The notes under the pieces: generated by a model | Told to the model about the DNA's origin: nothing | Databases searched by the model: none | Seen by the model: only the letters and a program-made list of their open reading frames with translations | Program-made: the position numbers and the translations under genes | In this document: in pieces, positions 34,692 through 46,065 of the stretch | Numbering within the stretch: the stretch's first letter is position 1 | How the letters are laid out: the number at the start of each line of letters is the position of its first letter | Assembly: GCF_012489685.1 (NCBI RefSeq) | Contig: NC_080044.1 | Location: forward strand, 72,278,732 to 72,342,731 | DNA: 64,000 nucleotides | Direction: 5' to 3' | Source of the DNA: Lotus japonicus | Lineage: Eukaryota; Streptophyta; Magnoliopsida; Fabales; Fabaceae

Positions 34692-35855
34692 ATGTTTCAT
34701 CACGGTCACCGTCTCAGAGCTTTTCTCCGCCGCAGCACTTTCTCCCAACCACCACCACCAACCTCCGAATGTTACCTTCTTCTTCCTCATCAGAAACCCT
34801 TCTTCCCCTGCCCATTATCAATAGTATCTCATAACTTGTTCTCAACCACTTCTGATTCTTCTGATAAACAATCCTTCACCGTTTCATACTTCACTAACAC
34901 TTGTGGCTTCTCACCACAAGCTGCTCTCAAAGCAGCCAAGCGAGTTCGTTTCGACACCGCAGAGAAGCCCGACTCGGTCATCGCCTTCTTCACAAACCAC
35001 GGTTTCTCCATCTCCCAGACACACAACATCATTCGCAGGGTACCAGAGCTGCTTTTACTCGATTCCACCAAAAGGGTTTTGCCCAAGTTTCAATTTATAG
35101 CCTCCAAAGGTTTTGACATAGTTACCACTGTGACTAGGTACCCGTATTTCCTGCTTAAAAGCCTTGAGAATCACATTATACCTGCATTTGAATTTGTAAG
35201 GACATTCTCTCCATCTGATGAAAAAGCATTAGCTTGTGCACTTTTTGGTTCCACTTCCTATACTATTGCTCTCATGAAATCAAAAGTACAATTGTTGCTT
35301 GATATGGGAGTGCCACCCTCAAACATATACATTTTGCTTAGAACTAGGCCCTCTATGCTCGGATGTGCTAACATGAAGGAGGCCGTGGAGGAAGTCAAGG
35401 GATTGGGATTTCATCCCTCCAAAACGCATTTTGTTGCAGCATTACAGGCCAAAAGTTCTATACCCAAATCACTTTGGGATGCCAAACTCGATGCCTTTAA
35501 GACATGGGGCTGGTCTGAAGATGTTGTTCTGGATGCATTTAGGAGGGATCCCCACATTATGCTAAACTCAATCAAAAAAGTTAATGCAGTGATGAGTTTT
35601 TGGGTCGGCCATCTTGGTTGGGACCCTTCAGTGCTTCTAGCAGCGCCATGCCTTTTTGGATATAGTTTGGAGAAAAGGCTTATGCCAAGGGCTTTAGTTG
35701 TCCAGTATCTTCTCTCCAGAGGTTTGATGAAGAAGAATGCTAGCTTAAGTTCACCATTTATGTATACAGATAAGTTGTTCCTGCGAAAATTTGTGGAATG
35801 TTTTGAGGAGGAGGAAACATCTAAGCTACTAAGTCTATATCGTGGAGGATGCTAG
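34692..35855 (+). CDS. mTERF-family protein copy 2, intact, organelle-targeted
   Basis: A single-exon frame of 387 residues starts MFHHGHRLRAFLRRSTFSQ. This Arg/Ser-rich, acid-poor N-terminus of about 50-60 residues looks like a mitochondrial or plastid presequence. From about residue 70 come degenerate mTERF repeats, each about 30 residues with a conserved L/I-x3-P pattern: RVPELLLLDSTKRVLPKFQF, VTRYPYFLLKSLENHIIPAF, MGVPPSNIYILLRTRPSMLG, GWSEDVVLDAFRRDPHIMLN and LGWDPSVLLAAPCLFGYSLE. The C-terminus FEEEETSKLLSLYRGG is shared with copies 1 and 3. mTERF proteins form a superhelix that binds organellar nucleic acid and acts in transcription or splicing; the exact target cannot be told. It is the closest relative of copy 1 and carries ATGAAA at the point where copy 1 has its stop. 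Confidence 0.93.
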   Translation: MFHHGHRLRAFLRRSTFSQPPPPTSECYLLLPHQKPFFPCPLSIVSHNLFSTTSDSSDKQSFTVSYFTNTCGFSPQAALKAAKRVRFDTAEKPDSVIAFFTNHGFSISQTHNIIRRVPELLLLDSTKRVLPKFQFIASKGFDIVTTVTRYPYFLLKSLENHIIPAFEFVRTFSPSDEKALACALFGSTSYTIALMKSKVQLLLDMGVPPSNIYILLRTRPSMLGCANMKEAVEEVKGLGFHPSKTHFVAALQAKSSIPKSLWDAKLDAFKTWGWSEDVVLDAFRRDPHIMLNSIKKVNAVMSFWVGHLGWDPSVLLAAPCLFGYSLEKRLMPRALVVQYLLSRGLMKKNASLSSPFMYTDKLFLRKFVECFEEEETSKLLSLYRGGC

Positions 35856-37089
35856 CATCTGGTACTTTGTTAACTCATGAATACTGATTTCTGTGTAAGC
35901 CAGCATAGCATTGATACTAGAATACTGGAAATGTCAGGGGAGAAATCATCTTCAATTTTCATTTTGGATTTTGATTGTACAACAGTCAGTTTTCATCAAT
36001 ATCTTTGCTGTTATATGAGTTTGTGATTATAGGTCTAAGTCTTGGATCTTGCCTTCCCTTGCTACTGATTTGTGGTTATTTGTGACTATTGCATGAAATG
36101 ATTCTGTAGAATTGACCATGTCAATTTGGTATAAATTTCTTTCATTTTTATGTCTCTGTAATCTGGTTCATATTTTTCAATGCTCCAATCATAGTAATTT
36201 TTGAAATGACCATTAATCTGATTGTCCGAAGTCATTAATATGATACTTGTGGAAATGACCATTAATCTGATTGTCTGCAGAAGATTTCCTCGTAAAGAAA
36301 GTTGTGTATAATGTTTATTGACTATGATTTGGTAACTCAGTTTCAAATGTTTATAAATTCATGGTAAATGTTTATAAATTCATGGCACTAGCTGTAGTTT
36401 CAGCAGGTAATTTAGAGTGTAACAAACTGTGAAGTTGTAAACAGTGATCTGAACTCTGGACAACACCACAGAATGAGTGAGCCTTAGGATCTGTCATTGG
36501 GTGAGAGTATGCCTTTACTGTCATTGTTGTTGATTGAATCATATGTTAATTTCCTTCGTTATTGTTAGTTCAATTTTATTATGGTGAGAAATTCTTTGAG
36601 CCAATATTATTAGGCAGATTAAAAGTTCCCTCTGACTGATTGTTGTAATGAAGGAGGTAAAACATTATGATTTTGCAGTGTTCTTTTTACAAAGAGATTA
36701 TGGACTGAGAGAATGGGTTTACATTTCTACATATTTTGCTGTTTTGAGTTTTTTATTTTTGGGTATTTTTATTTTTTGGTTGATGAGTGAAGCATGATGA
36801 TTGTTTTTTATTCCTTGGAGGAGATGAAGATGAAGATTGATGAGAGATTAATGAAGATCGATGAGAGATTAATGATTTGGGATTATAAATTGTTTACAAT
36901 TTTTGTATAAGTTTTAATAAATGGAATAAAGTGTGAATATTTCTTGAGTTTGATTTTTTTATTGGGTTGTTATCAAAATTGGAGGTTGCATATGGGTGGT
37001 TAGGGTGGAATTCGGTGAGGAGTGGTGGAAGAGGGTTTGGGTGGTGGAGAAAATATAATTTTATAGGTTAAATAAGTTTTTGATAAGAA
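35856..37089 (+). other. 3' flank of mTERF copy 2
   Basis: 35905-36120 is homologous to the flank of copy 1 (10730-10960). A 19-bp unit (AATGTTTATAAATTCATGG) is in tandem at 36344-36384. A phrase GAAATGACCATTAATCTGAT appears twice near 36203 and 36252. A tandem GAAGATNGATGAGAGATTAA is at about 36830-36870. I see no gene. Confidence 0.55.
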
Positions 37090-38020
37090 CTAGTGTTTTT
37101 TTACCTGCGCGTTGCACGAAAAATATGTCTCTATTGTATTTGATACATCAATCAATACATTGATTTTTTAGATTTCTGTTTTTTCCCAATCATAACCTCA
37201 ACATATGAATATGATTATTTGTTAACAAATTCGTTGTATTCGTGAGATAAAAAATTTGATCCATATATCATTACTCATTTATAATTAACATAGGAAATAC
37301 GATTGAATCCATATGTAAAACACTAAAGTAAGAGAAATATACTATTACAAATAATATAATTGACCAAGGAGATGAAAGTGAAGCTGCAAAGGGGGAGGAA
37401 TCAGACGATTGAAACTGAGACAGATTAGAGATTGAAAGTAGTGACGGTCAGTGACGGACCTGAGGCAAAGGGGGGTCACGACCGGAGTAGATGACCACGT
37501 CGCTATTGAAGAAGGACTTGCTGAGGGGCGGCGGTGAACAAAGCGGGTTCTGATCTAGGAGGTGTGGGGTGAGAGTTGACATTCTTTTAGGGTTTTGATT
37601 TGAATTGGAATCGATTTCAAACGGAGTAAAATGAGGAGAGAGTAACATGTGTGATTCATGAAGAGTGAACTATTGGAAGGACACGTGTAAAGGAGGCTTG
37701 GAGAATTAATCAGGTATATATCGGGACCGGTGATAGGTGCAATTGAAATTAAATTTAAATGTGTGAACCATAAATGCTGAAAACGGGAAAGAAGAGAGAA
37801 TATTTGAAAACGGAAAAGAAGGAAAGCAAAGAAGGCAACACGGGTCAGGGAAGAGAATTCATGTGGGAATGACACGTATTAAGAAGCAATATAGAAACAT
37901 GGGAATAACACGTAGGGAGGGAGCTGTGAGAATTAATCTGAGAGCAAAATGCACCTTGAATTGACACCTTAGCAAGTGGCTCTCATAGCCCTTGTTCTTT
38001 TCTAATTTCTAATATATGCA
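37090..38020 (-). mobile_element. Short Helitron (minus orientation)
   Basis: On the minus strand the 3' end is TCGTGCAACGCGCAGG followed by TAAAAAAACACTAG, with host A at 37089. The inner flank (ATGTCTCTATTGTATTTGAT) matches the family members at 1887 and 53531. The 5' side keeps GAGAATTAATCTGAGAG and CTTGTTCTTTTCTAATTTCT, but the TC start is not sharp; the end is given as about 38020. Two overlapping minus-strand frames (37448-37648, 37555-37875) show no known domain; they may be captured sequence. Confidence 0.7.
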
Positions 38021-38399
38021 TGAAAATTATTACAGCTGACAAAAGAACTTAGAGAACTTAGTTGTGCTATATGCATGCCATTTTTAGCTGCTAAAACTTC
38101 GGATTCATGTCATCGATTGAAAGTGAGACAAACAATACATATGGAAAGAGTTCATTGGGGTTCCAATACAACCAAATATAAGATAAAGATTAAATATCAT
38201 TAAGGTTCTAAAAAGTAAAACACACAAAAGTGTGGCTATAAACGATTTTAAGGGCAAAAATGCAAAGGAAAGCTTCATGGATCAAACACTATTTAATTTG
38301 TAAACCACATATAAATAACTCAGATCTAAGATTCAGTCATAACAATAACCATGCCGGGTCATATACATTGACAAATATCCAAGGCCACATACCACAGTC

Positions 38400-41300
38400 A
38401 TTACATTGATCGATGTTGAAGTTACTTAAAGTAGAGGATCATAGATCCAAATGCAACAAAAAAAAACGTGATAGGATACAAAATGGAGGCAAACATTTCC
38501 TCATTGTTCTTGGAAAGAAGATAATAAAACAATATAAGACAACAATAAACTTCAAAAGCCTGCTAAACTACTTTTCAAATTTGACTGCCTTCAATAGTTT
38601 AGGACTGCAGCTCCCAGCCATGCTGCCAGGCTATCACCATCAAGAGCAAGACTATGACATTGGGGTTCAAAAACATTTGGATTCAAAATAAAAACTTGAA
38701 AGATATGAAACCAAGATTAATCAATGTACCAGGCTGCAAATTTATCTTTGGAGAGCTTTCCATCAACTCCATGTTGAGCAAAGTGCTTCTCAATGGTCTT
38801 CCATGCATCAACTTGCTTCCCGATGTCCATTCAAAAAAGGAGCCATAAACAATTAATCCTTCGGGCTTCTCCTGATTGGCGCCTCACCATCTTGGTTCAT
38901 TTCTTGTAAAAGGATTCTGCTTGTTACATTGCTTCCATTTCTGTGAAAAGAAGCCTCATTGGAAAGTTATACCGTTCAAGGTTGCTTTATAAAATAAAAA
39001 TATTCAGACTAAGTAGAAAGGACAATTAGAATTTGATAAAATGCTTTTTTTTTTATCTATCTCAGGCTAACATATGTATCTGCCAATATGATCATTTCCA
39101 ATCAGCAGAATATCAAGATTTAGTGCTCCTTTTTATTAAAGAAGTTGCAATAGACTTTGCCCATATACTCAAGGGATACTAAGAAGGGAGCATAATGATA
39201 CAAATGCTTAGAAGGTACCCAAGCAAGGCTTAGAAAAGAGCAGAATGAAACAAATTGATAACTTGCACCATGCATCACAAAAAGCACTCATGCCATAACT
39301 GGGATCCTCTCTTAATGTTAGCATGTAGCAACACATTTAAGTCATCATATGCATGTCGCACTCTGTAGTACCTCTCAATCTCATCGAATGGTGCATGTAC
39401 TTGATCTTCAAATTCTTGTTTGACTTGTCAAGAGCATCTCTTGGTGGCTCAAGGAGGAGAAATTCAAGACATTTAAAGCAGCTCCCTTGGTCAATCTTGA
39501 AAACTCGCAAAGCTTCCTCTTTGGTGAAGAATCCACCAAATTCTTATTGGTCAGACCAATTTTCCTCAATGCTACATAGATATAGCCATACCTCCTAGAG
39601 ATTCAAATAACGTGGTTAGTTAAGATTAAATATCACCCACCAAAAAAAGTAGAAGATAGGATTTAGCTGCAAAATCTCTTTATTCACCACAATATCAACG
39701 AATGGTGTAAAGAAGTTAAAGCTCAGTATATGTAAAAAATTCAGCTAGTTTGAAGAAAACAGAAAATATACGATCTCCAATAACCTGATTTAATATGTAA
39801 CCTTCTGCAAGCAAATTCCAATCCCGATTTACTGCAATAAAGAAACTAACTCAGCACCCACCTTTCTATAAGAATCATCTAATTTTATCTTCACAATGAC
39901 AACCAAGTCCACTTCCATTTTATTTTATATGGCCAATTTTGGTTTAAATTGATTGGCATATCACTATATAAATACATATTCAACGTAGCAAGTGAACACG
40001 TCTACAAATCTCATATGCTGAACAATAGTGGTCCTTAAACAAATTAAGAATTGAAAGAAGAAGCATTGTTAACATTATATATCAAGATAATGAGTGATTA
40101 ATATTTAGTAAAAGATGGCATACATAAAGAGCTAGAGCATGTTACCTTTCTCTTTTAGTGATAGTCCAAGAGAGCAATTATTCTAATCGATTACCATAGG
40201 CTGTCAAATCCCCTGAAACAAAACAGAAAGAAAAATGAAAGACAGCGGTTCCTTCACTTTATTGCAATGTCCTTCCACTGCAGCTCCTCTCTCCCGAAAA
40301 CTCTTTCACCTTTAAGTTGATCATAATACTCACATATCTCTAACAATAATAGACCTTGAAAACATAATCAATTGCAACTTAATCTCAGCCTTCTTCTTCT
40401 GTCATAGGCGACCTAGAGCTCTGTCAGCGTCCCCACTGAAAATAGAAATCAGAACATAAAATCACAACCCAGTAGTTGCAATTAGAGGTGCATCAATTCA
40501 ACAGAACATCTAGGTCCATTCTAGTCAGAGAGGGATCAAAATATGTCCACACGCATTTTCAAACATAAATACAAAATACAAACTAACAACCAAAACCCAA
40601 CCAACTTCCTAGTTAATTTAAATTAGATATCTTCACTTCATAAAAAATAAAACAGTTCCTCCAGCAAAAATCCTAAAACTCCATTCATGATGCTATAAGT
40701 TAGCGAAAACATAAATAACATATAGTGAAAACACTATTCTACCTATATTATTTGGCTTCATTCTGATATCCCAAGTTAAATTCAAAACTTAAAAAAATAG
40801 ATTAACATGAACATATTTGTATTCCAAGAAGCTGGAGAAATTATAACAAACCCAATGCACAACATGTCTCACGTATGTATTTCAAGTACCATAAACCTAA
40901 AACCAAACTGATGGAACGTATGGAATTCAGAATCATAAAACTTATTGTCAATGCAATCCCCTAAGCACATCTACACTATCACTGCCATATCATTTCAGTG
41001 TTTCGCTATTCTAAACATGAAGATGTGAATAAACTTATGAGTTATGATCAATAAAATAAAGACACTAAAAGCAAGAAGCATCAAATACTTAAAAGTGAAA
41101 AGGCTTAATAGAGTAACAAACAATGTGCTAATATTTACCTTAATGGGGAATCCTGTTTGCCAAAGATAAAATCTGCGGAGCACAGCCCAAGCCACTAATC
41201 TTGTTCTTTCATAATTTAAGGAATAGAGTAATTGTTCATCATCAAGTAACCATGGCAATTATGGAATTAAGAATCATAAAACTTATTTTCAATGCTATCC

Positions 41301-41540
41301 CCTAAGCACAACAAAAGTATCGCTCTCATATCATTTCAGTTATTCACCCTTCAAAACATTAAGATTAAAAAATGCTGAAATGCTTTACTACTCTTGCTAT
41401 TTTATTTTGTTAAGCCAGAGAAACAGATTTGAATTGATGTATCATTCATCTTTTGAAAATCATCACCAAAATAAAATTTCAGTTCCCCTTCTACTAGGCA
41501 TTTCATCAGACACAAAAAATAAAGGGGATATTAATCAAGT
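38400..41540 (-). pseudogene. Unrecognised coding remnants on the minus strand
   Basis: At least two pieces look exon-like. Around 38690-38830 the minus strand reads KQVDAWKTIEKHFAQHGVDG followed by KLSKDKFAAW. Around 39350-39600 it reads FFTKEEALRVFKIDQGSCFK, CLEFLLLEPPRDALDKSNKN and so on, with one in-frame stop upstream. A third frame (40995-41258) reads WAVLRRFYLWQTGFP. I do not recognise the family. The stops and the lack of a joining frame suggest a dead or captured gene. The SF3B1-like piece at 41544-41868 lies directly upstream on the same strand, so they may have travelled together. Confidence 0.35.
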
Positions 41541-41543
41541 TAC

Positions 41544-41868
41544 CTCTTTGTCATCGTCGTTGAGGAGTGGATTGTGGGAAAACGAGAGGTAGAGGTCCTT
41601 CTTCGACCGGAAAGAGGAGCCAGCAACGGCAAAGAAGGAGATGATGCGGTTGAGCCTCCTCTGGCGGTAATCATCTTCCCTGTCAACGATCCTCTACGAC
41701 TTGCTGAAACCCAAATCGGCGTCGGTTTCAGGGGCGGAGGGCATGTCCTTGAGGAGGCTTTTGGGGGCGGGGTTGAAGACTTGAAGTGTGGTATGCGTCC
41801 CTGTCGCTTGCGCCATAGAGATCGGTGTCGAAGGTGACGAAAGTGAGGGATGCGAGTTCCTGCTTCAT
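41544..41868 (-). pseudogene. SF3B1 (U2 snRNP splicing factor) N-terminal fragment
   Basis: From ATG at 41868 the minus strand reads MKQELASLTFVTFDTDLYGA, SDRDAYHTSLQVFNPAPKSL (with a small frame change) and LKDMPSAPETDADLGFSKS. A stop follows, and the same frame goes on with RIVDREDDYRQRRLNRIIS. This is the N-terminal region of SF3B1 (family form LASLT-x-FDTDLYG, APKSLLKEMP, IDREDDYRKRRLNRIIS). After RIIS the sequence departs from the family and ends at a GT (AAAGAG|GTAACT). The internal stop and the absence of the HEAT repeats make it non-functional. It is a gene fragment near mTERF copy 3. Confidence 0.75.
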
Positions 41869-41934
41869 CTTCTTCAAATGTTAGGGTTTTTAGGGTTTTC
41901 AGAGCAAAAGAGGAAGAATAGAAAAATATGTAGA

Positions 41935-42165
41935 AATTGAAACCTAAACGACCTTACATGATTAATACTCTCAAAATAAATAAAAAAAAATAAAATAAAA
42001 GAGTCAAGATAAAATCAGGAAATAAATTACCTAAATGCTAATCAAATCTAAAATTAAAAAAGATACTAATTAAAGGTAGATAAAAATAAAAATCCGAAAA
42101 TTTAATAAAAATACCATAAAAATTAATTAATACTCTAAAAATAAAATAAAAGACTCACAACAATA
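41935..42165. repeat. Solo copy of the AT-rich unit found in the 53531 Helitron
   Basis: The stretch with AAGATAAAATCAGGAAATAA, CTAATCAAATCTAAAATTAA and AATTAATTAATACTCTAAAA matches the units repeated at 54340-54520 and 55765-56640. It is probably a remnant of a member of the same Helitron family. Confidence 0.7.
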
Positions 42166-42423
42166 CATAAACAATAAGTATTTGGTCATACTTCATATGC
42201 ATTTACACCTAGAGGGAGAATGAAAGAAATGAGAGAAAAACAAGAAATGAAACTTGTAATGTGATTGAAAAAGAAGAGAGGCATGGATAAATCAAAATTA
42301 GTACGGTTTTTTAGAAAAGAAGCATAAAATAAATATTAAAACTGAATCCTAGTAATTCATTACTTTGTTCTGTTGTGTTTCACCTTCTTGTTCCCTTGCC
42401 TTGGAATTTTTATTTGCAGCGCC

Positions 42424-43563
42424 ATGTTCCATTTTGGCTGTCACCGTCGAAGTGCTCTTCTCTATCTCAGCGCTATCTCATCAACCCAAAAACCAAAATG
42501 TTACGTTTTTCTTCAACTGAAACCCTACCCTTCACCCCTCTCTCTCTTCTCTACCACTTCTCATTCTTCTGATAAACAATCTTTCACCATTACCTACTTC
42601 ACTGACAACTGTGGATTCTCACACCAAGCAGCTCTCAAAGCATCCAACCGAGTTCGTTTCGACGAGCCAAAGAAACCCGATTCGGTCATCGCCTTCTTCA
42701 CAAACCACGGTTTCTCCATCTCCCAGATACACAACATCATTGGCAGGTTACCAGAGCTGCTTGTATTCGACCCCACCAAAACGCTTTTGCCCAAGTTTCA
42801 ATTCTTAGCCTCCAAAGGTTCTGACATAGTTACCACTGTGACTAGGTACCCGTATTTCCTGCGCCAAAGCCTTGAGCATTACATAATACCTGCATTTGAA
42901 TTTGTAAGGACATTCTCTCCATCTGATGAAAAAGCAATCGCTTGTGTACTATTTGGTTCCAATACCATTACTATTGATCACATGAAATCAAAAGTAAATT
43001 TGCTGCTTGATATGGGACTGTCTCCCTCAAACATATACCTTTTATTTAGAATTTCGCCCACTATACTCAGATTTGCTGACTTGAAGGAGGCTGTGGAGGA
43101 AGTCAAGGGATTGGGATTTCATCCCTCTAAATCTCTTTTTGTTGTAGCATTACAGGCCAAAAGGGCTGTATCCAAATCGCTTTGGGATGCCAAACTCGAT
43201 GCCTTTAAGACATGGGGCTGGTCTGAAGATGATGTTCTGGATGCATTTAGGAGGGATCCCCACATTATGACATACTCAATCAAAAAAGTAAATGCAGTGA
43301 TGAGTTTTTGGGTCGACCATCTTGGTTGGGACCCTTCAGTGCTTCTAGCCGTGCCATCACTTTTTGGATATAGTTTGGAGAAAAGGCTTATGCCAAGGGC
43401 CTCAGTTGTCCAGTATCTTCTCTCCAGAGGTTTGAGGAAGAAAGATGCTAGCTTAATTAAACCATTTATGTTGACTGAGAAGTTGTTCCTGCAAAAATTT
43501 GTGGAATGTTTTGAGGAGGAGGAAACATCTAAGCTACTTAGTCTATATCAGGGAGGACGCTAG
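42424..43563 (+). CDS. mTERF-family protein copy 3, intact
   Basis: Single exon. I choose ATG 42424 (379 residues, MFHFGCHRRSALLYLSAISS) because it aligns with the starts of the other copies. An upstream in-frame ATG at 42373 would add 17 hydrophobic residues. The N-terminus is basic and Ser-rich, as expected for import into mitochondria or plastids. mTERF repeats follow in the same order as in copies 1 and 2 (GRLPELLVFDPTKTLLPKFQ, MGLSPSNIYLLFRISPTILR, GWSEDDVLDAFRRDPHIMTY, LGWDPSVLLAVPSLFGYSLE). The C-terminus is FEEEETSKLLSLYQGGR. No breaks. Copies 1-3 are closely related; copy 4 is more distant. Function is presumably organellar RNA/DNA metabolism, target unknown. Confidence 0.92.
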   Translation: MFHFGCHRRSALLYLSAISSTQKPKCYVFLQLKPYPSPLSLFSTTSHSSDKQSFTITYFTDNCGFSHQAALKASNRVRFDEPKKPDSVIAFFTNHGFSISQIHNIIGRLPELLVFDPTKTLLPKFQFLASKGSDIVTTVTRYPYFLRQSLEHYIIPAFEFVRTFSPSDEKAIACVLFGSNTITIDHMKSKVNLLLDMGLSPSNIYLLFRISPTILRFADLKEAVEEVKGLGFHPSKSLFVVALQAKRAVSKSLWDAKLDAFKTWGWSEDDVLDAFRRDPHIMTYSIKKVNAVMSFWVDHLGWDPSVLLAVPSLFGYSLEKRLMPRASVVQYLLSRGLRKKDASLIKPFMLTEKLFLQKFVECFEEEETSKLLSLYQGGR

Positions 43564-46065
43564 CATCTGGTACTTTGTTAACTTATGAATACAGAATTCT
43601 TTGTAAGCTAGCATCTCTTTCTTAATTTCATTACAGTATCTGTTCTACTCTTGTCTTTATCTGGATTTTTGGTAGTTTGAATATGTTAATACAATTGTGT
43701 GGCACGCTTGTAATTGTGCAGAACTTGCTTTCTTTTTATTTATAGAGGTCTTAATTCTTAAATATCTTTGTCTTAATTGTGTGATTCTTGCTCTTATGCT
43801 GAAAATCTCACAAGCCTTACTGCCTTAGTCAGCTCTACACTTCTGCAACTTTTGATGTTTGCTTTCCCGAGAGCTTTTCTTTCAATCTTCATATAGTAAA
43901 CAATAATGCAGTTTACTTTTAGAGACACATGATGAAACTTGAACTTAATTGCATCTTGTGTTCAGCAATCAGGCTGTACAGTAGCAAATAGTGTTCTTTA
44001 AGTTTACCATATTAATGCAAATCCCAGACGTGTATCAAGGTTAGGGTTCCTTCATAAAGTCGTGGAGGCTTCAACTGATTTATATCTGTTTCAGACCTTC
44101 CTGTGGGAAGAACCTTCCTCTATGACATTGCTTGCTTCCATCTGATGAAACACCTAAAAAGATCACGGACACAACGGAAATTTGTTCGGCTAATTTTTTT
44201 GGATAGTTCCAAGTTTTCTTGGGTGGAGATTGAGATTGAGATTGCTGTGAGTTTTCTTAGAAATGCTATACTGATGTACTCAATTCGGTCAATGTTGTGC
44301 CTCAATATAGAAAGCTTATGGATGAAATAATTGATGTGTCATACAATCACACCATCTTTACAGTGATACCCTGCCAGAGGACAGAGAGAGGCCACTTGTA
44401 CAAGTGCTTTCTGCAAAAACTTGAATACAGTTTCTGTGTCTTCATTTGGATCATTGCAGTAGTAGTTGTGATTTCCTTCCCTTCAGGTAGTCATAACTAA
44501 CCCTTACGGTGGACCAATGCCAATTTGAAACCATTGAATTCACAGAAGTTGGTTTGCTTCTAGACTACAGGAATAGAGGTAAGATCTCTCCTTGTATGGC
44601 TTAGTGCGTATTTGGATTAGCATTGTCATAATCAATTATGGTAAAAGTGAGTTGAAAGTAATGTTATTTATGTTTTGGATATGTTAATGGGAAACATGAT
44701 TTCTAATTTCTATAAGATACTGTTGTGAGATCCAGCTATGGAATCCTATAATTATTATGTCCACCGTAGACGCTACTCTCTCTAACTTCTCTGCAGAATT
44801 GATTTTCCTATTGAAATAAAATTTCTAAGTTGGTTGTCAAACATCTATATAACCACCTAAAAGTGATTTTGGCCAAGGATAATTGATTTTAGGGCTCCCA
44901 GACATGGAACCAATCACACTTAATAAATTTCTCTGCAACTGAAATTCTTGGATAACATGGAGGAGATATACTATTCTTCTTAACACTTGAGGTACTTTGA
45001 ATTGTCCTGAATGGGTGCAGTCTTTCATTGAAGTTGTTATACATGTGTGAATACTTGGATGATGTGGTTGAATACTGCTGTTAGTAGGTGATGCCTATCA
45101 GGTTCGGGTACCATATGTGATCCTCACAAATTAATCTTAATTGCATGTGGTTTGTGTTGATATATATAGTGGCTGATTAGCACTTGAAATAACGTTCTTA
45201 GGGTTAATACTTCAATACTTCAACTAGTCATGTACCCCTTTTTGTAATGGTTTTAAATTAGTATCGCTTGTTTAGATTCAATGGAAAACAGGACCAGATG
45301 AGCTTCAATCTGTCTCTCATTTTCATTGTGCTATTTTTGCCTCGTCGTGAAGTTGAAGCTCACTGAAACCCACAATCTCACCAGAGTAAAGTAAACAAGT
45401 ACTGATCGACAAGTTTGCCAACACCAGTGAGATCTCTATTACCTCAAACACAAACATCCCAATCTTACAACCAAATTTCTGGGGTAAATCTTCTCATGAA
45501 GAATTTTCATATCAAATAGAAAAAATGCGTTTCTACCATCATCTTTATGAGGATTCATAAATACTGATAAGTTTCTACCTATTTAACAATGTTTAGAAAA
45601 GGAGAAGGGGAGATTCCATTCCCTCCCTCATCAATCTGTTCTTGCAGCAGCTAAAAGATAAGCAACGTAAATGTGTCCAGATCTCAATTTCTTTTCTTTT
45701 CAGATAGGAAGCAATCAAGCAAACAAGACTCGAAACAGTTCACCACATGGAAAAAAATCCATAGATAAACAAAGGAACAATACAGAAGAGCTTATAATAT
45801 ACAAACAATCAGTACCAAAGATAAGAAAATTTTCTTTAAACTCATAGCAAAAGTCATGGTCATTTGGCAAGAACAACATAAGTAAGAAGAGATACTAATT
45901 AATATGTCGGGTAAACAAAAGCTTTTCAAAATACAATCTGAATACAAATAATCAGAGTAAACTATTCTCTTGGATCAAAATTGTGACTTAAATCAAAATG
46001 AGTTCCAAGTTCCAACTAAGCGAATGAAACAATACAATTAAACTAGCAGATTCTGAACTCATAAG
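43564..46065. other. Intergenic region between mTERF copies 3 and 4
   Basis: 43850-43970 repeats parts of the flank of copy 1 (TTTTGATGTTTGCTTTCCCG, CATCTTCATATAG). A simple GAGATTGAGATTGAGATTG run is near 44227. Short frames (44103-44330, 44297-44500) show no domain. I see no convincing gene. Confidence 0.5.

Noticed and set aside
36344..36384. Tandem AATGTTTATAAATTCATGG as another retroposon footprint
   Set aside because: Only 2 bp lie between the copies and no tail is present.
44103..44500. Two plus-strand frames of 67-75 codons downstream of mTERF copy 3
   Set aside because: No domain; one is built on a GAGATT simple repeat.
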